Shown here: one piece after another, positions 1 through 9,603 of the stretch
How positions within the stretch are numbered: the stretch's first letter is position 1
Layout of the letters: every line of letters begins with the position of its first letter
Assembly: GCA_902492205.1 (NCBI GenBank)
Contig: CABUKU010000035.1
Coordinates: 1 to 27,582, forward strand
Direction: 5' to 3'
Origin: an uncultured Bacteroides sp.
GTDB taxonomy: Bacteria; Bacteroidota; Bacteroidia; Bacteroidales; Bacteroidaceae
DNA length: 27,582 bases
Notes under the pieces: model-generated
Seen by the model: the letters and a program-made list of their open reading frames with translations, nothing else
Told to the model about the DNA's origin: nothing
The model's database searches: none
Made by a program: the position numbers and the translations under genes

Positions 1-34
1 AATTAATGTAAAGTTAAACTTTAAGAGAGAATTT

Positions 35-3000
35 ATGAAAAGAAAATTAATGCTGTTATTGACCTGCCTTTTTGTAGGTATTGGTCTGGCAACTGCCCAA
101 AACTCTAAAGTTACAGGTGTTGTAATTTCAGAGGAAGACGGGCAACCGGTTGTTGGAGCCTCTGTATTGGTTAAAGGTACCACCAATGGTACTATCACCG
201 ATATAGATGGTAAATTTAGTTTATCAAACGTGCCAAGTTCTGCGAAGACTTTGGTTGTTTCGTATGTGGGGATGAAGACACAGGATGTTGCTATAAAGCC
301 TAGTCTGAAGATTATTTTACAGTCTGATTCTCAGAATCTTGATGAAATTGTAGTTGTTGGTTATGGAACGCAAAAGAAAAAAGATTTGACAAGTTCCATT
401 GCTAAAGTTGGGGGTGAAGATATTGGAAATCTGGCAACTGCTTCTTTTGATAATCAGTTGGCGGGACGTGCTGCCGGTGTGCAGGTAATTTCTCCCAGTG
501 GCGTGTTGGGAAGTACTCCTACTTACCGCGTACGTGGTTTGAGCACTATATCTTCCAATGACCAACCTCTGATTATCATCGACGGAATGCCGGTTGTCAG
601 TGGCAATATGAGTGAGGATTTGGCTTATGTAAGTACCAATGCAATGTCTGATATTAATCCGAATGATATTGAAAGTATTGAAATATTGAAAGACGGTGCA
701 GCTACGGCTATTTATGGTTCGCGTGCTGCAAACGGGGTTGTCTTGATTACCACTAAAAAAGGTTCGAAAGGCAAAGCTTCCATTTCTTATGATGGTTATG
801 TAGGTGTTGCATCGGCTGCAAAACTGCATGATTTGTTGAATGGAGAAGAATTTGTGACCATCGCCAACGAAAAATATTCAAACTGGGGTGAAGATGGTCC
901 TGCCGTTTATGATGGTACTAATACAAATTGGAATGATTATGTATTTAAAAGTGCTTTCCAACAGAATCACAATCTTTCGGCTAGCGGCGGAACAGAGAAA
1001 AGCCAGTATTATTTTTCTGTAGGCTATACAAACCAAGATGGTATTGTCAGAGCCAACGATTTGGAACGTTTCACTGTTAAAGCGGATTTGACACAAACGG
1101 CAAACAGGTGGCTGAAGATTGGGATAAACGCTCAGGGTTCCCGTACAAAGATTAACGGCGTGATGAACGAAGAAAATTCTTTGGGCAGTGTTGGTTTTGC
1201 AAGTGTGCGTATGCTCCCTAACGTAGCTGTCTTTAATGCAGATGATGTTACGGGCTATAATATTGATGCCGTTAACAGAAAGACCTTGGGACGTGGGAGC
1301 AACCTTATTCCTATCGATAATGGTATTCAGAATATTGTATGGGGCTTGGACAACAATATAAACAGATCGACAAGCACCCGTGTTATTGGCGGTGGATTTG
1401 CCGAAATAACTTTCTTGCCGGGCTTTACTCTTCGTACCCAAGGCGGACTTGACATGACGAAGCTGACCGATTATATGTATTGGAACAAAGAATCGGGTGA
1501 TGGCTATGGATATGGAGGATTGGTAGATGAAACCAATGTTACTTATCATAACTGGAACTGGCAGAATGTGTTAAACTATAACCACACATTCAATGCAATG
1601 CACAATTTGAGTGCAACTGCTGTTCAGGAGTATACTTATAGCAGGCTTGAATATACGGATGCTTCTGTGGAACAGCTTTCAGATGGCTTCTTTGCAGATC
1701 ATATCATCACTAACACTTTTGGGGAAAAGTCTGTTTATGGTGATAAAACCTATAATGGTTTGGCTTCATACATGTTGCGTGCTAATTATAATTATGATAG
1801 TAAATATTATGTTGGAGCTTCAATCCGTTGGGATGGATTGTCGCGTTTGTCTAAAGATGAACGTTGGGGTACATTCTGGGGAGCATCTGCAGCATGGCGT
1901 ATTTCAAGAGAACATTTTTGGGATGGATTGAGGAATGTTGTCAATGATTTGCGTATCCGTGCAAGTTATGCAACTTTAGGAAACTCTGAACTTGGTGATA
2001 ACTTTCCCTATCTAAATACGTATGGTCCTAAGAAATATGGAAGCCAAAATGGTATTGCATGGAACAATATGGGAGTTGAAAGTTTAAGCTGGGAAACTAC
2101 CGAAACTTTTGATTTAGGCTTGGATGGAGGCTTGTTTGATGGCAGATTGACTTTTGAACTTGCTTATTGGCAGAAGAACTCAAAAGACTTGGTGCTCGAA
2201 GTTCCGACAGCTCCGTCGCTGGGTATTCCATATAATAAATATTACGATAATATCGGTAAGATAAAGAACAGCGGTATTGAAATTACCATAGGAGGTGACA
2301 TCGTAAATAATAAAGATTTCAGATGGCATTCGGATATAAACTTCTCTACTCTGAAAAATAAAGTATTGTCATTATATGGAGGTAGCGACATTGTAACTAA
2401 CTATACAGTAATCCGTGAGGGAGAATCTTACAATTCTCTTTATGGTTATGATTTTTATGGAGTAAACAAGGAAAATGGTAATCCGATCTGGCGTAAAGCC
2501 AATGGAAGTTTGGTACAGTTCGACACATTTGGCGATTATGATTATAAAGTATATGATCCTAATAATCCTTCCGATGTTTCCGAAGGTTCATCACTCGATG
2601 CTACCGACCGTAAGGTGTTAGGCTCTGCTCTTCCCAAATGGTTTGGAGGATGGAATAATACTTTGACTTATAAAGGCTTTGACTTGAATGTGTTCTTCCG
2701 TTTTTCCGGTGGAAATAAGATTATGAATGCTACCCGCCAAGCTTCATTGTTGAATTTGGATTTCTCTAATAATGGGAAAGAAATATTAGGTCGTTGGCAG
2801 AGTCTGGAGAATCCCGGTGATGGAGTTATTCCAAAAATCGGATACGGAGATTCTCAGGTATTGTTTAATGACGGATTTGCCGATTCGCGTTTTGTGGAGA
2901 ACGGTTCATATTTAAAATTGTCTACTTTGGCATTAGGATATACATTCCCTGCCAATTGGGTGTCTAAGCTCAGTATGCAAAAGATCCGTTTGTATGTTCA

Positions 3001-3130
3001 GGGACAGAATATATTTACGATCACCGGTTACAAAGGATTGGATCCTGAAACAAGTACCCGTATGGGAGTGGATTGGGATGGAATGCCCCAACAAAGAGTA
3101 TTTACATTTGGAGCTAATATTACATTCTAA
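35..3130 (+). CDS. SusC/RagA-family TonB-linked outer membrane transporter
   Basis: This is a TonB-dependent outer-membrane importer of the SusC/RagA type. It would move an oligosaccharide or peptide captured by its SusD partner into the periplasm, driven by TonB. Of its 1031 residues, about 1-22 form a signal peptide ending TAQ. Residues 25-100 are a carboxypeptidase-D regulatory-like domain (GVVISEEDGQPVVGASVLVK). A TonB-box-like DEIVVVGYG lies at 103-111, the plug follows with the family motifs RVRGLSTI and ESIEILKDGAATAIYGSRA, and a long beta-barrel ends in an aromatic residue (GANITF). Length is normal for the family. The SusD gene follows 20 bp later. No glycoside hydrolase, surface glycan-binding protein, HTCS or sigma/anti-sigma gene is seen in the window, so the substrate cannot be named. 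Family assignment is firm. Confidence 0.97.
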   Translation: MKRKLMLLLTCLFVGIGLATAQNSKVTGVVISEEDGQPVVGASVLVKGTTNGTITDIDGKFSLSNVPSSAKTLVVSYVGMKTQDVAIKPSLKIILQSDSQNLDEIVVVGYGTQKKKDLTSSIAKVGGEDIGNLATASFDNQLAGRAAGVQVISPSGVLGSTPTYRVRGLSTISSNDQPLIIIDGMPVVSGNMSEDLAYVSTNAMSDINPNDIESIEILKDGAATAIYGSRAANGVVLITTKKGSKGKASISYDGYVGVASAAKLHDLLNGEEFVTIANEKYSNWGEDGPAVYDGTNTNWNDYVFKSAFQQNHNLSASGGTEKSQYYFSVGYTNQDGIVRANDLERFTVKADLTQTANRWLKIGINAQGSRTKINGVMNEENSLGSVGFASVRMLPNVAVFNADDVTGYNIDAVNRKTLGRGSNLIPIDNGIQNIVWGLDNNINRSTSTRVIGGGFAEITFLPGFTLRTQGGLDMTKLTDYMYWNKESGDGYGYGGLVDETNVTYHNWNWQNVLNYNHTFNAMHNLSATAVQEYTYSRLEYTDASVEQLSDGFFADHIITNTFGEKSVYGDKTYNGLASYMLRANYNYDSKYYVGASIRWDGLSRLSKDERWGTFWGASAAWRISREHFWDGLRNVVNDLRIRASYATLGNSELGDNFPYLNTYGPKKYGSQNGIAWNNMGVESLSWETTETFDLGLDGGLFDGRLTFELAYWQKNSKDLVLEVPTAPSLGIPYNKYYDNIGKIKNSGIEITIGGDIVNNKDFRWHSDINFSTLKNKVLSLYGGSDIVTNYTVIREGESYNSLYGYDFYGVNKENGNPIWRKANGSLVQFDTFGDYDYKVYDPNNPSDVSEGSSLDATDRKVLGSALPKWFGGWNNTLTYKGFDLNVFFRFSGGNKIMNATRQASLLNLDFSNNGKEILGRWQSLENPGDGVIPKIGYGDSQVLFNDGFADSRFVENGSYLKLSTLALGYTFPANWVSKLSMQKIRLYVQGQNIFTITGYKGLDPETSTRMGVDWDGMPQQRVFTFGANITF

Positions 3131-3150
3131 AAATAGAAAGGAAATATATT

Positions 3151-4791
3151 ATGATATACAATACATTTAATAAGATATTGGGAAGAACTTTAGGAGTGGC
3201 GCTTCTTGCAGGTTGCTTCCTTACCGCCTGTGAAGATAAGGTGGTTGATTTAAAACCGGTTGATGCAATACCCAATGAGGATGCTTATGCTACGGCTGAG
3301 AGATGTGAACTTTCTGTAATTGGAGCTTATGATGCTGCCCAGAGTGGTATCTATTATCAGAGTGATCCTCCTCAGTACACACGTGGCTATCCGTTTGGTG
3401 CGGCAAGTATTATTCAGGGAGAAATGCGTGGAGAAGATATGAATCTTACTGCACAATTCTATGATTATACTTATTCTGCCACTTACACTACCTCTACTGC
3501 AAACAACGTTACGATGTGGGAAGCTTCTTTCGAAGCTATAAACCGTTATAACACAGTAATGAAGAATGAAGAGGAAGCAAAGAATAACGGAGTCATTTCC
3601 CAGGATACTTATGATCAATATGAAGGGGAGTGTTTGTTTCTTCGTGCTTTGACGTATCATAATCTGATGGTGCACTTTGCATTGCCTTATAATGTAGAAG
3701 GTAATAATGATTATGGTTTGCCTTTATATTTGACTCCCCATACTACTCCGGAAGAAATTCAAGAAGGTCTGAAGATCGGCCGTTCAAGTGTGAAGGATAC
3801 TTATAAGCAAATTATTCAGGATTTGGATGATGCAGAAAGGTTATTGCCTGAAGCTATTGCTTCAAGCCCGATTACACGTGCATCAAAAGGAGCTGCGATT
3901 GCATTGAAAACTCGTGTCTATTTACATATGCGTGATTGGGATAATGTAATAACCGAAGCGAAGAAATTAATGGGAACCGATGGTAGTTTCACCAGTCCGA
4001 TAGGCGGTTATGGCTTGGAAGATAATCCTGCTACTCCTTTTACATCGGCCGATAGCAATAAGGAATCCATATTTTCTATTGAGAATAGTTCGGATGACAA
4101 TCCTTCTGTGAATGGTGCCCTTTTCGCAATGTTTTCAGGACGTGAGGGGGGACGTGCCATGTGTCCTACTTCACCTACCTTGTATAATTCAACTTATTGG
4201 CCGGCAAATGATAAACGCCGTAATTTGCTCTATTACCTGCAATCGGAACAAGAACCGCAGTCAAATTACTATTACTGTGATAAATACACCAGTTTGTCTA
4301 ATGCCGATAATGCTCCGCTTATACGTTATGCAGAAGTACTGTTGAATTATGCGGAAGCAGCGCTTCGTGATCCGGCAACAGATAACAGTATGGCATTGAA
4401 AGCATTGAATGCGGTGCGTGGTCGTTCCACCGATGTTTATAAAGCTTCGGAGTTCGCTACGAATGTTGATATGCTGAATGCAATTCTTTGGGAACGCAGA
4501 ATAGAGTTCAACGGAGAAGGTCGGCGTTGGGAAGATATTCACCGTTTGGCTGCTGATGATTTATGTCCGTCCGGCGGTATTCCAAAAAAGATTGAATACA
4601 GTAATGTTGTATCTTATCAAAAATCAACAGGACAGAGCGCTTTCAATATTAATGGTGCGATAGATGATAAATGGTATGGCGCAAGCAAAAAACTCATACC
4701 TTACACCGATAAACGCTTTATTTGGCCTATACCCATCAATGACTTGTTGAGAAACCCGACATTGGCAAAACAGCAAAATGCCGGTTGGTAA
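3151..4791 (+). CDS. SusD/RagB-family surface nutrient-binding lipoprotein
   Basis: This is the SusD-type partner of the upstream SusC-like transporter, a surface lipoprotein that lids the barrel and binds the nutrient. The N-terminus is a lipoprotein signal with lipobox LTAC, putting the lipidated cysteine at residue 27. It is followed by acidic residues (CEDK), which fits export to the outer surface in Bacteroides. The 546-aa length, TPR-like helical N-terminal half and C-terminal SusD/RagB region (RYAEVLLNYAEAAL, then LWERRIEFNGEGRRWEDIHR) are typical. It is co-transcribed with the SusC gene and ends just before a strong terminator, so the operon seems to have only these two genes. Substrate unknown. 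Confidence 0.96.
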   Translation: MIYNTFNKILGRTLGVALLAGCFLTACEDKVVDLKPVDAIPNEDAYATAERCELSVIGAYDAAQSGIYYQSDPPQYTRGYPFGAASIIQGEMRGEDMNLTAQFYDYTYSATYTTSTANNVTMWEASFEAINRYNTVMKNEEEAKNNGVISQDTYDQYEGECLFLRALTYHNLMVHFALPYNVEGNNDYGLPLYLTPHTTPEEIQEGLKIGRSSVKDTYKQIIQDLDDAERLLPEAIASSPITRASKGAAIALKTRVYLHMRDWDNVITEAKKLMGTDGSFTSPIGGYGLEDNPATPFTSADSNKESIFSIENSSDDNPSVNGALFAMFSGREGGRAMCPTSPTLYNSTYWPANDKRRNLLYYLQSEQEPQSNYYYCDKYTSLSNADNAPLIRYAEVLLNYAEAALRDPATDNSMALKALNAVRGRSTDVYKASEFATNVDMLNAILWERRIEFNGEGRRWEDIHRLAADDLCPSGGIPKKIEYSNVVSYQKSTGQSAFNINGAIDDKWYGASKKLIPYTDKRFIWPIPINDLLRNPTLAKQQNAGW

Positions 4792-4818
4792 TTGGATTTA
4801 AGTTTTTCTTCTATAGAG

Positions 4819-4855
4819 AAAGGCTGTCTTCTTAATCAAGAAGACAGCCTTTTTG
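4819..4855 (+). terminator. Rho-independent terminator after the SusC/SusD operon
   Basis: A perfect 15-bp stem (4819-4833 pairs with 4838-4852) with a 4-nt AATC loop is followed by a run of T. It lies 28 bp after the SusD stop and ends the two-gene operon. Confidence 0.9.
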
Positions 4856-4886
4856 TATTTAATCAAACATTCTTTTATTATATTTG
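4852..4886 (+). promoter_or_regulatory. Predicted Bacteroides-type promoter of hflX
   Basis: TATATTTG at 4879-4886 is an exact match to the Bacteroides -7 box TAnnTTTG. TTTG at 4852-4855 could be the -33 box, although the 23-bp spacer is a little long. The -7 box ends 26 bp before the hflX start. The -33 box overlaps the T-tract of the preceding terminator. Prediction from sequence only. Confidence 0.5.
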
Positions 4887-4912
4887 TTGCCGATATATAT
4901 TAATGTTGTAAA

Positions 4913-6172
4913 ATGAAAGAATTTGTAATATCCGAAGCTCAGACAGAGAAAGCGGTTCTTGTAGGTTTAACTACCCAGACGCAGGATGAGCGGAAAACAA
5001 AAGAATATTTGGATGAACTTGAGTTCTTGGCTGAGACAGCCGGTGCTGAAGTGGTGAAAAGATTTACCCAAAAGATAGACCAGGCAAACTCTGTTACTTA
5101 TGTGGGTAAAGGAAAATTGCAGGAGATAAGAGATTATCTTACCTTACAAGAGGAAAATGAAGAGGAAGTAGGTATGGTTATCTTTGATGATGAATTGTCA
5201 GCCAAGCAGATACGTAACATTGAAGCGGAACTGAAAGTTAAGATACTGGACCGAACTTCACTGATTCTAGATATATTTGCCATGCGGGCTCAGACTGCCA
5301 ATGCTAAAACGCAAGTGGAGTTGGCGCAATATAAATATATGTTGCCCAGACTGCAAAGGTTATGGACACACCTTGAACGTCAGGGCGGTGGATCGGGTAG
5401 TGGTAAAGGTGGCTCGGTGGGGTTGCGCGGACCGGGTGAAACACAGTTGGAAATGGACCGCCGTATCATTTTGAACCGGATGGCTTTATTGAAAAGCCGT
5501 TTGGCGGAAATTGACAAACAGAAATCCACCCAGCGCAAGAACCGTGGAAGGATGATCCGTGTGGCATTGGTTGGATATACTAATGTAGGTAAGTCTACTT
5601 TAATGAATCTTTTAGCGAAAAGTGAAGTTTTCGCAGAGAATAAGTTATTTGCTACTTTGGATACTACTGTGCGTAAGGTCATTATAGAAAATTTGCCGTT
5701 TCTGTTGTCTGATACGGTAGGCTTTATCCGTAAACTCCCGACTGATTTGGTGGAATCTTTCAAATCCACATTGGACGAAGTGCGTGAAGCCGACTTGCTT
5801 CTTCATGTAGTGGATATTTCACATCCTGATTTTGAAGAACAGATACAGGTGGTAGAGAAAACAATAGCCGACCTTGGAGCGGGTGGAAAACCAACTATGA
5901 TTATTTTTAATAAGATAGATGCCTATACATATGTAGAAAAGGCTGCCGATGATTTAACTCCGCGTACTAAAGAAAACTGGACGTTGGAGGAATTGATGAA
6001 TACATGGATGGCGAAAATGAATGATAATTGCATCTTTATCTCTGCACGTGAGAAATTGAATATTGAAGAATTGAAAACAATTGTATATGATAAGGTGAAG
6101 GAACTGCATGTTCAGAGGTTCCCTTACAATGATTTCTTATATCAGACATACGAAGAAGATACGGAAGAATAA
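4913..6172 (+). CDS. hflX: GTPase HflX
   Basis: This is HflX, a conserved GTPase that binds the 50S subunit and, in other bacteria, splits stalled or hibernating 70S ribosomes under stress. The 419 residues show the HflX N-terminal domain (VGLTTQTQDERKTKEYLDEL near 17-36), the glycine-rich linker and GPGETQLE motif (about 173-180), and the G-domain: P-loop GYTNVGKST at 221-229, DTVGF at 267-271 and NKID at 333-336. The C-terminal part contains the G5-like ISARE. Length is normal. A likely promoter lies just upstream, and the DUF4954 gene begins 12 bp after the stop, so the two are probably co-transcribed. Confidence 0.97.
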   Translation: MKEFVISEAQTEKAVLVGLTTQTQDERKTKEYLDELEFLAETAGAEVVKRFTQKIDQANSVTYVGKGKLQEIRDYLTLQEENEEEVGMVIFDDELSAKQIRNIEAELKVKILDRTSLILDIFAMRAQTANAKTQVELAQYKYMLPRLQRLWTHLERQGGGSGSGKGGSVGLRGPGETQLEMDRRIILNRMALLKSRLAEIDKQKSTQRKNRGRMIRVALVGYTNVGKSTLMNLLAKSEVFAENKLFATLDTTVRKVIIENLPFLLSDTVGFIRKLPTDLVESFKSTLDEVREADLLLHVVDISHPDFEEQIQVVEKTIADLGAGGKPTMIIFNKIDAYTYVEKAADDLTPRTKENWTLEELMNTWMAKMNDNCIFISAREKLNIEELKTIVYDKVKELHVQRFPYNDFLYQTYEEDTEE

Positions 6173-6184
6173 AACGACACAAAC

Positions 6185-8173
6185 ATGAAAACTTATCGCG
6201 CACTTACCGAAGATGAAATCCTTCAGTTAAAAAGTCAATCCTGCTTGGCAGACAATTGGGATAATGTTTTGGTTGCAGACAATTTTAAAACGGACTTTGT
6301 TCATCATACCCGTTTTTCGGGAGAAGTGAAATTGGGAGTTTTCCAAGGTGAGTTTACTCTTACCGGTGGGATAAAGAAACATTCGGGTTTGCGGCATGTT
6401 ACTTTGCATAATGTGACTATTGGCGACAATTGTTGCATTGAGAATATCCAAAACTACATCGCCAATTATGTAATAGGAGACAATGCGTTTATTGAGAATG
6501 TGGATATAATCTTGGTAGACGGCATGTCTAAATTCGGTAATGGAGTAGAAGTGTCGGTTCTTAATGAAACCGGTGGGCGTGAAGTGTTGATTAATGATAA
6601 GCTGTCTGCTCATCAGGCATATATTCTGGCTCTTTATCGCCATCGTCCGGAACTGATAAACCGAATGAAGAAGATAACGGATTTCTATTCAAATAAGCAT
6701 GCATCGGATGTTGGCTCTATCGGCAATCATGTGATGATTGTTAATACCGGATCTATTAAGAATGTGCGTATCGGCGACTATTGCCACATTGAGGGCACTT
6801 GCCGTTTACAGAACGGTAGCATTAATAGTAATGAAAAAGCTCCCGTACATATTGGCTATGGGGTAATTTGCGAAGATTTTATTATATCCTCCGGTTCCCA
6901 TGTGGATGACGGTACCATGCTTGCCCGTTGCTTTGTGGGACAAGCTTGCCAATTGGGACATAATTATTCTGCTTCCGATTCACTTTTCTTTAGTAACTGT
7001 CAGGGGGAAAACGGTGAAGCATGTGCTATCTTTGCAGGGCCTTTTACTGTGACACATCATAAATCGACTTTACTTATTGCAGGTATGTTTTCATTTATGA
7101 ATGCTGGTTCGGGCTCTAACCAAAGTAACCATATGTATAAATTAGGCCCTATTCACCAGGGAACTCTTGAAAGAGGAGCGAAGACCACTTCTGATTCATA
7201 TATTTTGTGGCCTGCACGTGTAGGAGCCTTCTCTTTGGTTATGGGACGGCATGTAAACCATGCAGATACTTCCAACCTTCCTTTTTCCTACTTGATAGAG
7301 CAGCAAAATACCACTTATCTTGTTCCGGGAGTTAATCTGCGTAGTGTCGGTACTATCCGCGATGCGCAGAAGTGGCCGAAACGTGACAAAAGAACAGATG
7401 ATAATAAGCTCGATTATATCAATTACAACTTGCTGAGTCCGTATACCATTCAGAAGATGTTTAAAGGACGTGAGATATTGAAGGAACTTCGCAGGGTATC
7501 CGGCGAAACTTCCGAGATATACTCTTACCAAAGTGCTAAAATAAGAAACTCATCATTGGTGAATGGAATCAGGTTCTATGAAATTGCCATTCATAAGTTT
7601 CTTGGCAACTCTATCATAAAGAGATTGGAAGGTATCAACTTTCAAAATTGTGAAGAGATACGTGCTTGCTTGAAACCCGATACCGAAATAGGTATGGGTG
7701 AGTGGGTGGATATGTCCGGCTTGATAGCTCCTAAAAGTGAGATTGATAAATTGCTCGATGGAATCGAATCGGGAAAGATTAACCGTTTGAAAGATATAAA
7801 TGCATGTTTTGAGGAGATGCATTCCAACTATTATACCTACGAATGGACATGGGCATATAATAAAATTCAAGAGTTTTACGGTTTGAATCCCGATGAGATA
7901 ACAGCAAAAGATATTATTAGGATTGTTAAAATGTGGAAGGATTCCGTTATAGGGCTTGATCGTTTGGTTTATGATGATGCTCGCAAAGAATTCTCGCTGA
8001 CTTCTAAAACAGGCTTCGGGGCTGACGGTTCACGTATGGAGAAAGAGCAGGACTTTGAACAGGTGCGTGGAGATTTTGAGAGTAATCCGTTCGTTACTGC
8101 TGTTTTGAAACACATTGATGATAAAACAGCTTTAGGGGATGAGTTGATAAATAGGATAGGGCAGTTGGCTTAA
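6185..8173 (+). CDS. DUF4954 family protein, predicted left-handed beta-helix
   Basis: This 662-aa protein belongs to DUF4954, a family found in Bacteroidetes and of unknown function. The N-terminal two-thirds carry hexapeptide-like repeats (for example HNVTIGDNCCIENI, NYVIGDNAFIENV and KNVRIGDYCHIEG) that predict a left-handed parallel beta-helix as in acyl- and nucleotidyl-transferases. The C-terminal third (about 430-662) looks helical. No signal peptide is seen, so it is probably cytosolic. It starts 12 bp after hflX and likely shares its transcript. Its stop codon overlaps by 3 bases the stop of the convergent cupin gene on the other strand. A sugar-nucleotide or acyl-transferase role is possible from the fold but is inference only. 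Confidence 0.85.
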   Translation: MKTYRALTEDEILQLKSQSCLADNWDNVLVADNFKTDFVHHTRFSGEVKLGVFQGEFTLTGGIKKHSGLRHVTLHNVTIGDNCCIENIQNYIANYVIGDNAFIENVDIILVDGMSKFGNGVEVSVLNETGGREVLINDKLSAHQAYILALYRHRPELINRMKKITDFYSNKHASDVGSIGNHVMIVNTGSIKNVRIGDYCHIEGTCRLQNGSINSNEKAPVHIGYGVICEDFIISSGSHVDDGTMLARCFVGQACQLGHNYSASDSLFFSNCQGENGEACAIFAGPFTVTHHKSTLLIAGMFSFMNAGSGSNQSNHMYKLGPIHQGTLERGAKTTSDSYILWPARVGAFSLVMGRHVNHADTSNLPFSYLIEQQNTTYLVPGVNLRSVGTIRDAQKWPKRDKRTDDNKLDYINYNLLSPYTIQKMFKGREILKELRRVSGETSEIYSYQSAKIRNSSLVNGIRFYEIAIHKFLGNSIIKRLEGINFQNCEEIRACLKPDTEIGMGEWVDMSGLIAPKSEIDKLLDGIESGKINRLKDINACFEEMHSNYYTYEWTWAYNKIQEFYGLNPDEITAKDIIRIVKMWKDSVIGLDRLVYDDARKEFSLTSKTGFGADGSRMEKEQDFEQVRGDFESNPFVTAVLKHIDDKTALGDELINRIGQLA

Positions 8174-8640
8174 AACTGTTGTTTTAATAGTTTTTTCATA
8201 TATTCTTTTATTGCTTCCACATCGTTAACATCCGGCGCCCAAGGAGCAAAGTTTTCTTTGCTTAATGGGATGTAAGGTCCTTGCTTTGCTTCATAAATTA
8301 CTGTACCTTTTTCCAATACAACAATGGAGTGCCATACACCCGGCGGAATCTCTATACCATATTTTCCTCCTGCCGGATTGAGTTCTATACGTTCGGTTAT
8401 ATTCCCGTTATCATCAAAAAAGAAAGTGATTAACTTGCCACGCAAAACCAGATACATTTCTTCTCTATCCGGGTTCTTATGCCGATGAGGCGGCAGATAA
8501 GTGCCCGGTTCAAGTGCATTCAGCATTCTTTGTACAGGAGCTTGCGGGGATTCATGGAAATTATGGTTCATTCGTAAACGAGGGCTTGCTTCTGCTTCTT
8601 CGCTTACCTTATCCAATAACTCTTCTGTGATTAGTTTCAT
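8170..8640 (-). CDS. WbuC-family cupin metalloprotein
   Basis: This is a 156-aa single-domain cupin of the WbuC type, often found at the end of O-antigen and capsule clusters. The metal-binding pattern is visible: PPHRHKNPDREEMYLVLRG gives His52, His54 and Glu60 or Glu61, and PPGVWHS gives His104. The exact reaction is unknown for the family; a role in sugar modification or isomerisation is inferred from context. It is the last gene of the minus-strand polysaccharide operon, 6 bp after the initiating transferase gene. Its stop codon overlaps that of the opposing DUF4954 gene, leaving no room for a separate terminator. Confidence 0.87.
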   Translation of the reverse strand: MKLITEELLDKVSEEAEASPRLRMNHNFHESPQAPVQRMLNALEPGTYLPPHRHKNPDREEMYLVLRGKLITFFFDDNGNITERIELNPAGGKYGIEIPPGVWHSIVVLEKGTVIYEAKQGPYIPLSKENFAPWAPDVNDVEAIKEYMKKLLKQQF

Positions 8641-8646
8641 ATCCCG

Positions 8647-9597
8647 TTATTTAGCTGCATGCAAATGAAAATACTTCTTCATAAAACAAACATAAACAAT
8701 ACTCAAAACAATGATCGTAGCAATCAAATACCAATAATGATAAGGAACTGACATAAAATATCCAATCAATATGATAGCTTGTACCACCATGTAGACCAAT
8801 GAAACCACTACATGTGGAACTTTCAACTCGTTAGCCATCAATTGATACAAATGCTTCCTGTGTGGCAATCCGATATTCTCGTGAAGCATCAGGCGGTGAA
8901 TAATAGTCCATACACTGTCTACCCCATATACTGCCAATAATATAATATAGCTGAAATCATTGCCGGTAAGAATCAACTTACCAATCAGAAATAGCAGAAT
9001 AAAGGAAATACTCACCGAGCCTACATCTCCTGCAAAGCATTTGGCTTTCTTCCTGAAATTAAAGAAGTTGAAAACCAACATGGCAAGTATCATGATCCAA
9101 ATCATTTCTTGTTCTACAAAAGCAGTGATGAACCGATTGATATAAGCCAAAGCTCCAAGAACCACCAAACTATACCCTCCTGTAATTCCATTGATACCGT
9201 CCATGAAGTTGTATGCATTGATGATTCCCGTGCATACAATCAGTGCTACAATAATCGTCCACCACGGTAAAGCGAACAATCCCCATTGATAAAACATCAA
9301 AGCCATGGCAGAGAAGTGAAACAACAGCCTTTTCCCCTGTGAAATGGAATGAATGTCATCCGCAAAGCTGATAAAGGTTATCAATGTCAGCCCCAGAATG
9401 AACCACGGATATTCCAAGTGGTTGGTCAGAAAGAATGCCAATGCACCGAAGTAAAAGATGATTCCTCCACCGCGTAAAGTGATGCGGATGTGCGAACTTC
9501 GTTCGTTGGGTTTGTCTATGATGTTGAATTTATCTGCTATTCGGAAATATAAAAGCTCTGCCACGAATAACAGAATTAGGATGATGAGATAGTACAT
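8647..9597 (-). CDS. Polyprenyl-phosphate sugar-1-phosphate transferase (WbpL/WecA/MraY-like)
   Basis: This is an integral membrane enzyme that starts repeat-unit synthesis by moving a HexNAc-1-phosphate from a UDP-sugar to undecaprenyl phosphate. The 316 residues form about ten membrane helices. Family motifs are clear: DKPNERSSH followed by RGGG near the N-terminus, the FADD metal site, NAYNFMDGINGITGG, and CFAGDVGS. The cytoplasmic PHRKHLYQ histidine motif typical of the WbpL/WecA side of the superfamily is also present. It lies 6 bp after a WbpV-like ketoreductase gene, the same pairing as wbpV-wbpL in Pseudomonas, so the first sugar is probably QuiNAc or FucNAc. That sugar identity is inference. 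Confidence 0.92.
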   Translation of the reverse strand: MYYLIILILLFVAELLYFRIADKFNIIDKPNERSSHIRITLRGGGIIFYFGALAFFLTNHLEYPWFILGLTLITFISFADDIHSISQGKRLLFHFSAMALMFYQWGLFALPWWTIIVALIVCTGIINAYNFMDGINGITGGYSLVVLGALAYINRFITAFVEQEMIWIMILAMLVFNFFNFRKKAKCFAGDVGSVSISFILLFLIGKLILTGNDFSYIILLAVYGVDSVWTIIHRLMLHENIGLPHRKHLYQLMANELKVPHVVVSLVYMVVQAIILIGYFMSVPYHYWYLIATIIVLSIVYVCFMKKYFHLHAAK

Positions 9598-9603
9598 GGT
9601 TTC

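Noticed and set aside
878..1549. Long minus-strand open frame of 223 codons inside the SusC gene
   Set aside because: It is antisense to a certain SusC-family gene, has no recognisable motif and is best explained by codon bias of the sense strand. The frame at 317-829 is rejected for the same reason.
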